A stretch of DNA of 64,000 nucleotides, taken from assembly GCA_963710205.1 (NCBI GenBank), contig CAVPZG010000005.1:248001-312000 (forward strand), given 5' to 3'. Each line of letters begins with the position of its first letter. Within the stretch, counting starts at the first letter, position 1. The position numbers and the translations under genes are program-made. Positions 7,257-15,535 of this stretch are shown piece by piece. The DNA is from Pacificimonas sp963710205 (GTDB lineage: Bacteria; Pseudomonadota; Alphaproteobacteria; Sphingomonadales; Sphingomonadaceae). The notes below the pieces were generated by a model. It ran no database searches. It worked only from the letters and a program-made list of their open reading frames with translations, and had not been told where the DNA came from.

Positions 7257-9176
7257 CTATCCTGCGGAATGGAAGTGGTCATAGACCTTCCGCGCTACCG
7301 TTTTCGATATGCCCGGTGCATCCAGCAGCGCCTCCAACGCTGCGCCGCGCACTGCCTTCGCGGTCCCGAAATGCATGAGAAGGGCGCGCTTCCGGGCGGG
7401 TCCGATACCGGCAATCTCGTCAAGCGGATTGGCCCTGATATCCTTCGAGCGTTTCGCCCGGTGCGCGCCGATGGCGAACCGGTGCGCCTCGTCGCGCAGC
7501 CGCTGCAGAAAGAACAGGACGGGATCGTTGACAGGCAGCGTCAACTCGCGACCGTCCTGCAGATGAAAGGTCTCGCGTCCGGCATTGCGGTCCGGCCCCT
7601 TGGCGACGCCAACCATTGGGACGTCGCCGACATTCAGTTCATCGGCGATCTCCTGCGCCGCTGACAGCTGCCCCTTGCCGCCATCAATCAGCAACAGGCC
7701 GGGCCACATGCCCTTCGTTTTGTCGGGGTCTTCCTTTGCCAGCCGCCCCAGCCGCCGCCTGAGGACATGTTTCATCATGCCGAAATCGTCGCCTGGTGCG
7801 ATAGTCGCATCCTTGATGTTGAACTTCCGGTAGGCGTTCTTCTGGAAGCCGTCGGGTCCGCTGACGATCATGGCGCCGCCGGCATTCGTGCCCTGAATAT
7901 GTGAATTGTCATACACCTCGATACGCTGTGGCGGTTCATCGAGTTCAAACAGTTCAGCCACCTGCCGCAACAGCTTCGCCTGCGTGGTCAATTCGGCCAG
8001 CCGCCGGTCCAGCGCCTCGATGGCATTCCGTTCCGCCTGCGCCACCAGGCGTTTCAGCGCCCCGCGCTTCGGGGCCTTCAGCACGACCTTGCGCGCCGCG
8101 CGCTCGTCCAGCGCTTCAGCGATCAGATCCCCTTCGATCAGCTCACGATCGATCAGGATTTCCGGCGGAACCGGCATATCCTCGTAGAATTGCATCAGGA
8201 AACTCGACAGGACCTCGTCCAGATCCTCACCCGACACATTTTTCGGGAAGAAGGCGCGATGCCCCCAGTTCTGCCCGCCGCGAATGAAAAAGGCCTGAAT
8301 GCAGACCTGATTCGCCTTTGCCGCCAGCGCGATGACATCGGCATCCCGCGCGCCCTCCGCGGTCCCCGCCTGGCCCTGAATGAAGGTCAGTGCGCGCAGC
8401 CGGTCGCGATAAATGGCCGCCAGTTCATAATCCTGAGCTTCGGCAGCGGCGCTCATCGATTCGCCCAGCTTGCGCTGCACCTTCTGGCTCTTGCCGTCGA
8501 GAAAGTCTTTCGTATCGGCGACCAGCTCGGCATAGCCCGGCGCATCGACCTTTCCCACGCAGGGTGCGGAACAGCGGCGGATTTGATATAGCAGGCAGGG
8601 TCGCGAACGGTTGTTCATATAGCTGTCGGAACAGCTTCTTAGCAGGAAAACCTTTTGCAGCGCATTAAGCGTGCGGTTCACCGAGCCGGCGCTGGCGAAG
8701 GGGCCGAAATAGATGCCCTTGCCCCGCCGTGCCCCGCGATGTTTGCGGATTTGCGGAAACTCATGGTCCTCGCGCAGGAAGATAAAGGGAAAACTCTTGT
8801 CGTCACGCAGCAGCACATTGAATGCGGGCCGAAACCGCTTGATCAGCTGCGCCTCCAGCAGCAGGGCCTCCGCCTCGGTCGTGGTCGTGACGATGGTCAT
8901 CTCGCGCGTGAGCGACACCATGCGCTGCAACCGCTTCGGCAGCCGCGCGACCTGCGTGTAATTGGTCACCCGCGCGCGCAGCGATCTTGCCTTGCCGACG
9001 TAGAGCACGGTCCCCGCCGCATCCTGCATCCGGTAGACGCCAGGCCGCGCAGGCAATGTTTTCAGTACGTTACGAATGGCGGCTACGCCAGTGTCTAAAT
9101 CCGGCTTTTCCGTTCCGCGCACGGTATAGGCGGATTGCTCCTCCGAAAAGCGGTCGTCATGTGAACCTGTCGCCAT
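7257..9176 (-). CDS. uvrC: Excinuclease ABC subunit C
   Basis: UvrC makes the dual incisions in nucleotide excision repair together with UvrA and UvrB. The 639-residue protein has the full family layout. A GIY-YIG nuclease near residues 42-120 contains RPGVYRMQDAAGTVLYVGKA, a UVR domain near 230-265 binds UvrB, an RNase H-like nuclease starts at VYDNSHIQGTNAGGAMIV near 425, and paired helix-hairpin-helix motifs end the protein (IAGIGPARKRALLMHFG). The start ATG at 9176 lies 57 bases from the divergent folB-like gene. An SOS operator is not evident between them. Confidence 0.96.
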   Translation of the reverse strand: MATGSHDDRFSEEQSAYTVRGTEKPDLDTGVAAIRNVLKTLPARPGVYRMQDAAGTVLYVGKARSLRARVTNYTQVARLPKRLQRMVSLTREMTIVTTTTEAEALLLEAQLIKRFRPAFNVLLRDDKSFPFIFLREDHEFPQIRKHRGARRGKGIYFGPFASAGSVNRTLNALQKVFLLRSCSDSYMNNRSRPCLLYQIRRCSAPCVGKVDAPGYAELVADTKDFLDGKSQKVQRKLGESMSAAAEAQDYELAAIYRDRLRALTFIQGQAGTAEGARDADVIALAAKANQVCIQAFFIRGGQNWGHRAFFPKNVSGEDLDEVLSSFLMQFYEDMPVPPEILIDRELIEGDLIAEALDERAARKVVLKAPKRGALKRLVAQAERNAIEALDRRLAELTTQAKLLRQVAELFELDEPPQRIEVYDNSHIQGTNAGGAMIVSGPDGFQKNAYRKFNIKDATIAPGDDFGMMKHVLRRRLGRLAKEDPDKTKGMWPGLLLIDGGKGQLSAAQEIADELNVGDVPMVGVAKGPDRNAGRETFHLQDGRELTLPVNDPVLFFLQRLRDEAHRFAIGAHRAKRSKDIRANPLDEIAGIGPARKRALLMHFGTAKAVRGAALEALLDAPGISKTVARKVYDHFHSAG

Positions 9177-9233
9177 GGCGGTCGATGTAAGGTGGCTTTA
9201 CCGCCAAGCCAACGGACGGCATGAACGCTCCCC

Positions 9234-9599
9234 ATGAAAACGACACTTCAGCTGCAGGTCCGCGACATCGACCTGATGGTCCTGACCGGCATCTATTCCG
9301 AGGAGACGCACCTGCCGCAGCTGCTGCGCGTATCCGTGACCTGCGATCTCGCCGCGCCCGCGCATTTTCCGCCCGATGCCAAGCTGACCGAATCAAAAAA
9401 CTATATGGATCTGAAAGATGCGATCCTGAACAGCTGTCCGGAGGGCCAGCACTATGTGCTGGTGGAGGCGGTGGCCGACGCGATTATCGACCGGCTGTTC
9501 GCGGACGAACGTGTCCTCCACGTCAATATTCACATCATCAAGACCGCGCTGACGGAGAAGAACGAAAGCATCGGCATCGAACGCAGCCGCACAAGATGA
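9234..9599 (+). CDS. Dihydroneopterin aldolase/epimerase family protein (FolB/FolX)
   Basis: A 121-residue member of the FolB/FolX T-fold family, acting in the cytoplasm on dihydroneopterin or its triphosphate. Visible hallmarks are TGIYSEE with the pterin-anchoring glutamate region near residue 20, TESKNYMDLKDAI near 53, the HYVLVEAVADAIIDRLF helix and the catalytic lysine region VHIIKTALTEK near 100. FolB aldolase and FolX epimerase cannot be separated with confidence by eye. Its TGA overlaps the ATG of the next gene, a pteridine-reductase-like SDR, so the two are translationally coupled. That pairing hints at folate or monapterin synthesis. Confidence 0.85.
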   Translation: MKTTLQLQVRDIDLMVLTGIYSEETHLPQLLRVSVTCDLAAPAHFPPDAKLTESKNYMDLKDAILNSCPEGQHYVLVEAVADAIIDRLFADERVLHVNIHIIKTALTEKNESIGIERSRTR

Positions 9600-10345
9600 A
9601 TCTGGCCCTGGTCACCGGCGGAACGCAGCGTCTGGGTGCGGCCATCGCGGCGCGTCTGGCCGAGGACGGCTGGGCACTCGCGCTGCACTATCACACGCAG
9701 GAGACGCTGGACGATGATCTGGCCCATGCGCTGGCGTTCAGCGGCGTGCGCTATGAACGCTTCGCCGCCGACCTGTCGCAACCGAACGCGCCGGAAGAGC
9801 TGTTCGCGGCCATAGAGGCGCGTTTCAGGACACCGGTCACGGCGCTCGTCAACAGCGCCTCGCTGTTCGGCGGCGACACGCTGGCCGACACGGATGCCGA
9901 GGCCTTGATGAGCCATTATGCAGTGAACGCCGCCGCCCCGGCGCTTCTTGCGAAGGCGTTCGCCGCGCGGCTTCCGGCGGAAGGGCAGGGCGTCATCGTC
10001 AACCTGCTCGACCAGCGTCTCGCGCAGCCGCACGGCGACAATCTCGCCTACACGATGTCCAAATACGCATTGGCCGGGCTGACGGAAATCCTGGCGCGCA
10101 GCCTTGCCCCGTCCATCCGCGTCAATGCGGTCGCGCCCGGTCTGACGCTGCCGACGGAAAGCTACACGGAAGACCATATGGCCGCCGCGACCGCCGCCAT
10201 GCCGCTCGGCCTGTTACCCGAACCGCATGACATCGCGGATGCCGCGGCGTTTCTGATCGCCTCCCCCGCCATCACCGGACAGACCATCCATGTCGATGCC
10301 GGCGCACGGCATGTCAGCTTCGGCCGCGACTTCGACCGTCTCTAG
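9596..10345 (+). CDS. SDR oxidoreductase resembling pteridine reductase/FolM
   Basis: A 249-residue short-chain dehydrogenase. The nucleotide loop is TGGTQRLG at residue 8, where arginine replaces the usual glycine, as in PTR1 and FolM pteridine reductases. An NSAS motif sits near residue 85, and the YTMSKYA catalytic tyrosine and lysine lie near 152-156. It is fused by an ATGA overlap to the FolB/FolX-like gene, which supports reduction of dihydromonapterin or dihydrobiopterin. If so, the product could be the tetrahydropterin cofactor of the nearby phenylalanine hydroxylase. The SDR call is firm; the pterin specificity is inferred from loop and context. Confidence 0.8.
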   Translation: MNLALVTGGTQRLGAAIAARLAEDGWALALHYHTQETLDDDLAHALAFSGVRYERFAADLSQPNAPEELFAAIEARFRTPVTALVNSASLFGGDTLADTDAEALMSHYAVNAAAPALLAKAFAARLPAEGQGVIVNLLDQRLAQPHGDNLAYTMSKYALAGLTEILARSLAPSIRVNAVAPGLTLPTESYTEDHMAAATAAMPLGLLPEPHDIADAAAFLIASPAITGQTIHVDAGARHVSFGRDFDRL

Positions 10346-11185
10346 TCAGAAATTCCGGTCGCAGGTTCCGAGTGAAGCGCGCACGATGGCATAGTCCTGT
10401 GCAAGCGCGGCGGCATTGTCACGCGACTGATCCTGCAGAACATCCTGTGGCAGCGCGTCCGGCAACTCACATGCGAGCATCAGGGCGACCAGCGACCCCT
10501 TCGCGGGCGGGGCGGCACTGGCATCAATGACGTCGCCTGTCGCCACCGCGTAGCGCGGCGTCTCTCCGGGACGGTTCAATACCACCAGCGACATCGGCCG
10601 TCCGGATTCGGTCTCGACGAAAATCTGGCTTTCCGATTCTCCTGGCAGGGAGCCCGGCACATGAAATCCCGAGACAATCCGCGTGGGCTTCAGCGCCGCA
10701 AGCTGCGGATCGGCGCGCTCCTTCAGGAATCGACGCACATCGGCCTCCCGCGCCGGGTCCATGATCTGCTGCCCGTATTTGTGCGAAAGCTGGAACTCGC
10801 CCGGCGCATATTCGCGGCCAAGGAAAAGAAGGACGCGCTGGTCCTTCAGTTTGGGCACCTTGCCACGCGGGGTCAGCGGTACGTCCACAAGATATTTGAT
10901 TTCGCCCGGCACGGCGCTGCGCGCGGTAAGCAGCGAATCCACGTTCGCGCGCACCAGCAGGCGCGCGTAGCCGGAGGGCAGTCCAGGCGAGCGTTCGCTG
11001 GAAACCTTGCTGGTTTTCGCGATCGTTGCGGAAAGAATCGTGTCCGACTCTAAAGTCATGTCGGCAAGGTCGGCACGTCCGGGAACGGGCGATTCTGCGG
11101 CGATGGCGGGAGCCGCGAGTAAGCAAATTGCAGCTGCGACCGTAACGACTATGCGGCGTTGTCCTGTGTAAAATGCGGCCTTCAT
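10346..11185 (-). CDS. Exported protein of unknown function
   Basis: I do not recognise this 279-residue protein. It begins with a Sec-type signal peptide: basic start MKAAFYTGQRR, a hydrophobic stretch to about residue 26, and a cleavage site after AIA. The mature part is soluble-looking and mixed alpha/beta, with two cysteines near the C terminus (MLACELP and LGTCDRNF) that could form a disulfide in the periplasm. I start it at 11185, where an AAGGG-like ribosome binding site precedes the ATG; the frame is open further upstream. Its stop abuts the convergent SDR gene with no gap. No motif suggests enzymatic activity. Confidence 0.7.
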   Translation of the reverse strand: MKAAFYTGQRRIVVTVAAAICLLAAPAIAAESPVPGRADLADMTLESDTILSATIAKTSKVSSERSPGLPSGYARLLVRANVDSLLTARSAVPGEIKYLVDVPLTPRGKVPKLKDQRVLLFLGREYAPGEFQLSHKYGQQIMDPAREADVRRFLKERADPQLAALKPTRIVSGFHVPGSLPGESESQIFVETESGRPMSLVVLNRPGETPRYAVATGDVIDASAAPPAKGSLVALMLACELPDALPQDVLQDQSRDNAAALAQDYAIVRASLGTCDRNF

Positions 11186-11452
11186 ACCCTTGTTTCCCTT
11201 GGATTTCCAATATGTGCGACAACCATCGTGCCATAGAGCCGGTAACATGTGAACATGCGCTTTACCGGATTAGGCGCTTGCGGGCGGTGAAACGGCTAGT
11301 TAGGACTTTTGAAAGGGAATGGGAGTTCCGCATACTGGCCCGCTTTGGGCGATGCGGCTTTGGCTGACAGGTCAACTTTTCCCGAAAAATATGAAACGGT
11401 ATCCGCCTTCGGGCGTATATCTTGGAACAGTCTGGGAGTATTCGGGACAGCC

Positions 11453-12130
11453 ATGGCTTCTTCATTTGTCGACGACGGTGGGATGAGCAACAAGCGAATG
11501 ATATCGCTTGTTCTCGTTGCGCTTATCCATGTGGCCCTCGCCTGGGCGTTTGTCAGCGGTCTCGCGATGGAAGCGATCGAGGTCATCGCCGGTCCGATGG
11601 AAACCTTCGAGGTCGAGGAGCAGGTCGAGGTCGAGGACGAACCGCCACCACCACCCGAACAGCTCGACGAAATTCCGCCTTATGTGCCACCGCCTGACGT
11701 GCAGGTGCAGAATCTGCCGCCGCCGCCGCCGGTTGTAACGACGGTTCGTACGCCGCCGCCGCCCGCACCGCCGCCGCGGGTCGTGATTCCGTCGCCGCCG
11801 GCGCCGCCACCCGCGCCGCCAGCGCCAGCGGGTCCGACACGCGGTCCTGAACCAAAAAGCCGCGGCTTCGGCTTTACCCAGGATGACTATCCTTCGGCTT
11901 CGCTCCGTTCGGAGGAAGAAGGCACAGTGACCATCTCAATGACCGTCGATACGAGCGGCCGTGTGGTGAAGGGCAGTTGCTCCGTTGTCGCCTCCAGCGG
12001 TCATAGCCGGCTGGACGACCAGAGCTGCCGCCTCGCCGAACGTCGCTTCCGCTTCGATCCGGCGCTGAAGAACGGCGAAGAAGTGCAGGCCAACTACACA
12101 CAGCGGTTCCGCTGGGAAATTACCGGCTGA
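11453..12130 (+). CDS. tonB: TonB energy-transducing protein
   Basis: A 225-residue TonB protein, which couples the proton motive force from ExbB/ExbD to outer-membrane receptors. It has a single N-terminal membrane anchor (MISLVLVALIHVALAWAFV, about residues 16-34), a long periplasmic proline-rich spacer of PPPP and PAP repeats (about residues 60-140), and a C-terminal TonB domain with the SASLRSEEEGTVTISMTVDTSG strand region split around residue 155. The frame is open upstream to 11309, but the ATG at 11453 gives a normal TonB start. The operon continues with exbB and two exbD genes. Confidence 0.92.
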   Translation: MASSFVDDGGMSNKRMISLVLVALIHVALAWAFVSGLAMEAIEVIAGPMETFEVEEQVEVEDEPPPPPEQLDEIPPYVPPPDVQVQNLPPPPPVVTTVRTPPPPAPPPRVVIPSPPAPPPAPPAPAGPTRGPEPKSRGFGFTQDDYPSASLRSEEEGTVTISMTVDTSGRVVKGSCSVVASSGHSRLDDQSCRLAERRFRFDPALKNGEEVQANYTQRFRWEITG

Positions 12131-12182
12131 GCAAATCGCTCACCGGACCGAATATTAGTGTATCTCTTAGGGGACAAAGGAA

Positions 12183-13031
12183 ATGAATATGCGTTTTGAC
12201 ACCCTCTCCACCAAGGCGATCCTCGCTGCCGGTGCTCTCATGACTGCCGCGCCAGCCTTCGCACAGGAAGCTGCGGAGACGGAGGTCGCCCATTCCGGCG
12301 GTTTCGGTATCCGTGAAGCGCTGATCGCTGGTGGACCGGTGACCTGGTTCCTGATGGCCGTGCTGATCATCATGTCGCTCGGCACCTGGTACATTCTGTT
12401 CACCAAGTGGTGGGACCAGCGCAAGATCATGAACGAGGCCAAGGAAATCGACAAGAAATTCTGGGCCGCGCCGAGCCTGCGCGAAGGTGCTGCCAAGCTC
12501 CCCAAGGAATCGCCATACCGCATGATCGTTGACGACGGCATTCGCGCCTCCGAGCATCATGAAGGCCGCCTGACGGACAAGATCGACCAGCATGAGTGGG
12601 TGACGATGTCGCTCGAACGCTCCCAGGCCGCGATTTCCTCGAAGCTGGCCAAGGGCCTCAGCTTCCTCGCATCGACCGGTTCGACGTCGCCGTTCGTCGG
12701 CCTGCTCGGGACGGTTATCGGCATCTACCGCGCGCTGATCGGCATCGGTCTTTCCGGCCAGGCTTCGATCGACAAGGTTGCCGGTCCCGTCGGTGAGGCG
12801 CTGATCATGACCGCCGTCGGTCTGTTTGTCGCCGTGCCTGCCGTGCTTGCCTATAACTGGCTCCTCGGTCGCAACCGCGATGTTCTGAAGCATCTCGGCA
12901 TCTTTGCCGATGACGTCCACGGCTTCCTGGTTTCGGGTGCGCGCGTCGGTCCTTCGACGGTCGCCGTTGCGAAGCCCAGCGGATCGACGACCGTTCCCGG
13001 TCAGGCGACCACCACACCGCCGAAGAAGTAA
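12183..13031 (+). CDS. exbB: ExbB/TolQ/MotA-family proton channel protein
   Basis: ExbB is the multi-spanning inner-membrane subunit that, with ExbD, energises TonB. The 282-residue protein starts with a cleavable-looking signal peptide ending AFAQ at about residue 28, as in the long ExbB types. Three membrane segments follow near residues 50-72, 168-190 and 203-226. The conserved MotA/TolQ core is seen in STGSTSPFVGLLGTVIGIY and in VGEALIMTAVGLFVAVPA. A strong AAAGGA ribosome binding site precedes the ATG. A perfect 12-bp intercistronic hairpin separates it from exbD. Confidence 0.94.
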   Translation: MNMRFDTLSTKAILAAGALMTAAPAFAQEAAETEVAHSGGFGIREALIAGGPVTWFLMAVLIIMSLGTWYILFTKWWDQRKIMNEAKEIDKKFWAAPSLREGAAKLPKESPYRMIVDDGIRASEHHEGRLTDKIDQHEWVTMSLERSQAAISSKLAKGLSFLASTGSTSPFVGLLGTVIGIYRALIGIGLSGQASIDKVAGPVGEALIMTAVGLFVAVPAVLAYNWLLGRNRDVLKHLGIFADDVHGFLVSGARVGPSTVAVAKPSGSTTVPGQATTTPPKK

Positions 13032-13038
13032 GATGTCA

Positions 13039-13068
13039 TGTGGTGCGGGCAGTCAAGCCCGCACCACA
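13039..13068 (+). other. Intercistronic hairpin between exbB and exbD
   Basis: A perfect 12-bp stem (13039-13050 pairing with 13057-13068) encloses a 6-base loop AGTCAA. No T-run follows, so it is unlikely to be a strong terminator. An RNA stem here could stabilise the upstream tonB-exbB message and lower exbD expression, fitting the known excess of ExbB over ExbD. That role is inference. Confidence 0.65.
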
Positions 13069-13109
13069 AGCCTTTGAACGTCAAGCGTAACTGAAGGAAT
13101 GCCAATTCC

Positions 13110-13583
13110 ATGGGTATGAAAGTCGGAGACGGCCCCGCCGATGCACCGATGAACGAGATCAACACGACGCCCCTGGTGGACGTCATGCTGGTTCTCTTAA
13201 TCATCTTCCTCATCACCGTGCCTGTTGCCATTCAGACAGTTCCACTGGAGCTGCCGGAAGTCGTATCCGTAGCGACGACGACCAAGCCGGAGAACGTGAC
13301 CCTTTCGGTCGACGCTCAGGGCGATGTCTACATTGGTCAGACGCGGATGGACAATTATAACGAGCTTCGCGAGCAGCTTGCGGCCTATCTGCAGAATTAC
13401 ATCGATACGGAAGAGGCTGCGGGCCGACCTGTCACGGAGCTTCCCGAAGTTCATATCCGCGGGGATGCCGGTGTTGAATATCAGAATATCGGCGGTGTGA
13501 TCTTTACCGTGCAGCGCGCCGGTTTCATCAAGATCGCCTTCTTGTCAGAGCCGCCTCCCGGTGCCGTCGTCGGCAGCCGCTAA
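13110..13583 (+). CDS. exbD: ExbD/TolR-family biopolymer transport protein, copy 1
   Basis: A 157-residue ExbD/TolR protein with a short cytoplasmic N terminus, one membrane helix (MLVLLIIFLITVPV, about residues 28-41) and a periplasmic domain. The essential aspartate of the family lies just before the helix in NTTPLVDVMLVLL. It is the first of two exbD genes in the tonB operon and is followed after 37 bases by the second. Twin ExbD genes are common in xanthomonads and sphingomonads. The C-terminal tail with PPPGAVVGSR is slightly longer than that of copy 2. Confidence 0.93.
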   Translation: MGMKVGDGPADAPMNEINTTPLVDVMLVLLIIFLITVPVAIQTVPLELPEVVSVATTTKPENVTLSVDAQGDVYIGQTRMDNYNELREQLAAYLQNYIDTEEAAGRPVTELPEVHIRGDAGVEYQNIGGVIFTVQRAGFIKIAFLSEPPPGAVVGSR

Positions 13584-13620
13584 GGCAGTTTCTGGTTCAG
13601 GTTTTTAAGGAGTAAGCCCA

Positions 13621-14049
13621 ATGGGTATGTCAGTAGGCGGGTCAAGCGGTGGCCCCATGATCGAGATGAACACCACGCCGTTGATCGACGTGATGCTTGT
13701 GCTTCTCATCATGTTCATCATCACCATCCCCATCCAGACTCATGCCGTGAAACTGGATCTTCCGGTTGATGACCCGAATGCCCCGCCACCTTTGGTGGAT
13801 CCGGTAGTCAACCGCATTTCCGTCGACTTCCTGAACGATATTTACTGGAACGACACGCCCGTGTCCCCGGCGCAGCTGACGGGCTATTTCCAGCAGACCG
13901 CGCGCATGGATCCGCAGCCTGAAATCCATGTTCGCCCCGATGCACTCGCGCAGTACAGGGTGGTCAGCGAGCTGATGGCCAACGCCCAGCGCAACGGTAT
14001 CACCAAGATCGGTTTCGTCGGCAATGAGGCCTACGCCGCGCTGCAATAG
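13621..14049 (+). CDS. exbD: ExbD/TolR-family biopolymer transport protein, copy 2
   Basis: The second ExbD/TolR protein of the operon, 142 residues. It shares the N-terminal motif NTTPLIDVMLVLLIMFIIT, with the key aspartate and the single membrane helix, but its periplasmic half differs from copy 1 (DLPVDDPNAPPPLVDPVV region). The two copies may form a heteromeric ExbD pair or serve different receptors. The ribosome binding site is AAGGAG upstream of ATG 13621. A strong factor-independent terminator ends the operon 19 bases after the stop. Confidence 0.93.
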   Translation: MGMSVGGSSGGPMIEMNTTPLIDVMLVLLIMFIITIPIQTHAVKLDLPVDDPNAPPPLVDPVVNRISVDFLNDIYWNDTPVSPAQLTGYFQQTARMDPQPEIHVRPDALAQYRVVSELMANAQRNGITKIGFVGNEAYAALQ

Positions 14050-14067
14050 GTTTCGGTATCTCTCAAC

Positions 14068-14100
14068 AAAAAGGGCGGTCCCTGAGGCCGCCCTTTTTTT
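14068..14100 (+). terminator. Factor-independent terminator of the tonB-exbB-exbD-exbD operon
   Basis: An 11-bp stem (14068-14078 with 14088-14098, core AAGGGCGG/CCGCCCTT) has a 9-base loop and is followed by a T-run. It lies 19 bases after the last exbD stop. Confidence 0.93.
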
Positions 14101-14253
14101 ATTGGGTGGCTGCGTACAGCACAGACCGGTTTTATTCCGCTTTCCTTAGCGCGTCATCGCCGACGCCGATGTCCTACATTGTGGCCAGTGGCAGGTGCGG
14201 TCCGGGCAGCGGCAGGCCCTGCCGCTGCTGTCGCCTCTTCGCGAAAAAGCGGA

Positions 14254-15258
14254 TCAAATCGTCAGCACGATCTTTCCAAAATGCGCCTGTGCCTGCTGGT
14301 GCCGGAACGCATCGCCAAGTTCGCCCAAGGGAAATTCACGGTCGATAACGGGCTTTATGTCCGACGCCTCTATGGCCCGGATCATGGCCTCCTGATCATC
14401 CCTCGATCCCACCGTGATTCCGCTCATCGTCAGGTTTGCGGAGAAAAATGCCGCGGTCGGCACCTCTCCAGATACGCCCGTCAGCACGCCAATCAGCGAA
14501 ATATGACCGCCGACCCGGCTCGCCACGATGGACTGTGCCAGCGTGCCCGGCCCGCCAATCTCGACGACTTCATCGACGCCGCGTCCACCGGTCAGCGCCT
14601 TCGCTTCCTTGCCCCATTTGGGCGTATCCCGGTAATTGATGACATGATCAGCGCCCATTTCGGTCAGTCGCTGCAGTTTCTGATCGCTGGATGACGTGGC
14701 GATGACCCGCGCGCCCGCCGCCTTGGCAAATTGCAGCGCGAACATGCTGACCCCGCCCGTGCCCTGGACCAGCACCCAGTCGCCCGGCTTCACACTGCCC
14801 TCGACGAACATGCCGCGCCATGCCGTCAGCGCCGCACAGGGCAGGGTGGCGGCCTCGGCATAGCTGTAGCCTTCCGGCATCCGCGTGAATGCGGTTTCCG
14901 GCATGGCGACCAGCTCTGCGGCAAAGCCGTCCGCATGATCACCCGGAACGCCCAGCAGGCACTCGAGCGTCGCAGGACCACGCCGCCAGTTCGGAAAGAA
15001 TGTCGAGAGCACCCTGTCGCCGACCGCGAACCGTTCCACGCCTTCACCGATCGCAACCACATCGCCGGCGCCGTCCGACATCGGGATGCGTCCGTCCGCG
15101 GTCGGGATGCCGCCCAGCGCGACGACATAGTCATGATAGTTCAGCGAACTTGCCCGCACCCGCACCAGGATTTCGCCTGGACCTGGAGCGGGATCTGCCC
15201 GATCCTCAAGGATAAGGTTGTCGAGGCCTGCAGGCTGCTTGAGGGCGATGACTTTCAT
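14254..15258 (-). CDS. Zinc-type alcohol dehydrogenase/quinone reductase superfamily protein (MDR)
   Basis: A 334-residue medium-chain dehydrogenase/reductase that would use NAD(P)H. The N-terminal GroES-like domain contains SSLNYHDYVV and GAGDVVAIGEGV. The Rossmann fold begins at WVLVQGTGGVSMFALQFAK near residue 162, followed by GADHVINYRD. The structural-zinc cysteine cluster is absent, and the catalytic zinc ligands are not obvious, so it is nearer to quinone oxidoreductases than to true alcohol dehydrogenases. The substrate is unknown. A small membrane protein gene lies 20 bases upstream on the same strand and may share its transcript. Confidence 0.85.
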   Translation of the reverse strand: MKVIALKQPAGLDNLILEDRADPAPGPGEILVRVRASSLNYHDYVVALGGIPTADGRIPMSDGAGDVVAIGEGVERFAVGDRVLSTFFPNWRRGPATLECLLGVPGDHADGFAAELVAMPETAFTRMPEGYSYAEAATLPCAALTAWRGMFVEGSVKPGDWVLVQGTGGVSMFALQFAKAAGARVIATSSSDQKLQRLTEMGADHVINYRDTPKWGKEAKALTGGRGVDEVVEIGGPGTLAQSIVASRVGGHISLIGVLTGVSGEVPTAAFFSANLTMSGITVGSRDDQEAMIRAIEASDIKPVIDREFPLGELGDAFRHQQAQAHFGKIVLTI

Positions 15259-15278
15259 TTCTGCGTCTCCTTGTTTCG

Positions 15279-15479
15279 CTACCCCTTAGGCCAGATCGCA
15301 AGCAGGTGCGCCGCCATCACAAAGGTGAGGAGGAGCGAAATGAGCATGATGCCATGCCAGGGGATGAAGCCGACGCGGAATCCAACGGTCTTCCGCCTCG
15401 TGCCCAAGAGGCTGATGGCAAGCATGATGATGCCGAAACCAAGTCCGAACAAAGTCGCTTCGAATCCCATGCTCGCCAC
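15279..15479 (-). CDS. Small membrane protein of unknown function
   Basis: A 66-residue hypothetical protein with two hydrophobic helices (about residues 8-26 and 42-62) joined by a basic loop GTRRKTVGFRVG. It ends in PKG. I do not recognise a family. It sits 20 bases upstream of the MDR oxidoreductase gene on the same strand, so an operon is likely. The start at 15479 is 56 bases from the divergent methyltransferase gene; an ATG three codons in is also possible. Support is its position and clean two-helix profile. Confidence 0.55.
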   Translation of the reverse strand: MASMGFEATLFGLGFGIIMLAISLLGTRRKTVGFRVGFIPWHGIMLISLLLTFVMAAHLLAIWPKG

Positions 15480-15535
15480 ATAGCGATTTCGTCGCTAGTG
15501 GTCAGCAGAGATGAATCTGAAATCTGGAGTCCGTC

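Noticed and set aside
11309..11452. Upstream start for tonB at 11309
   Set aside because: The extra 48 residues put polar sequence before the membrane anchor, which is not TonB-like. ATG 11453 gives a normal topology.
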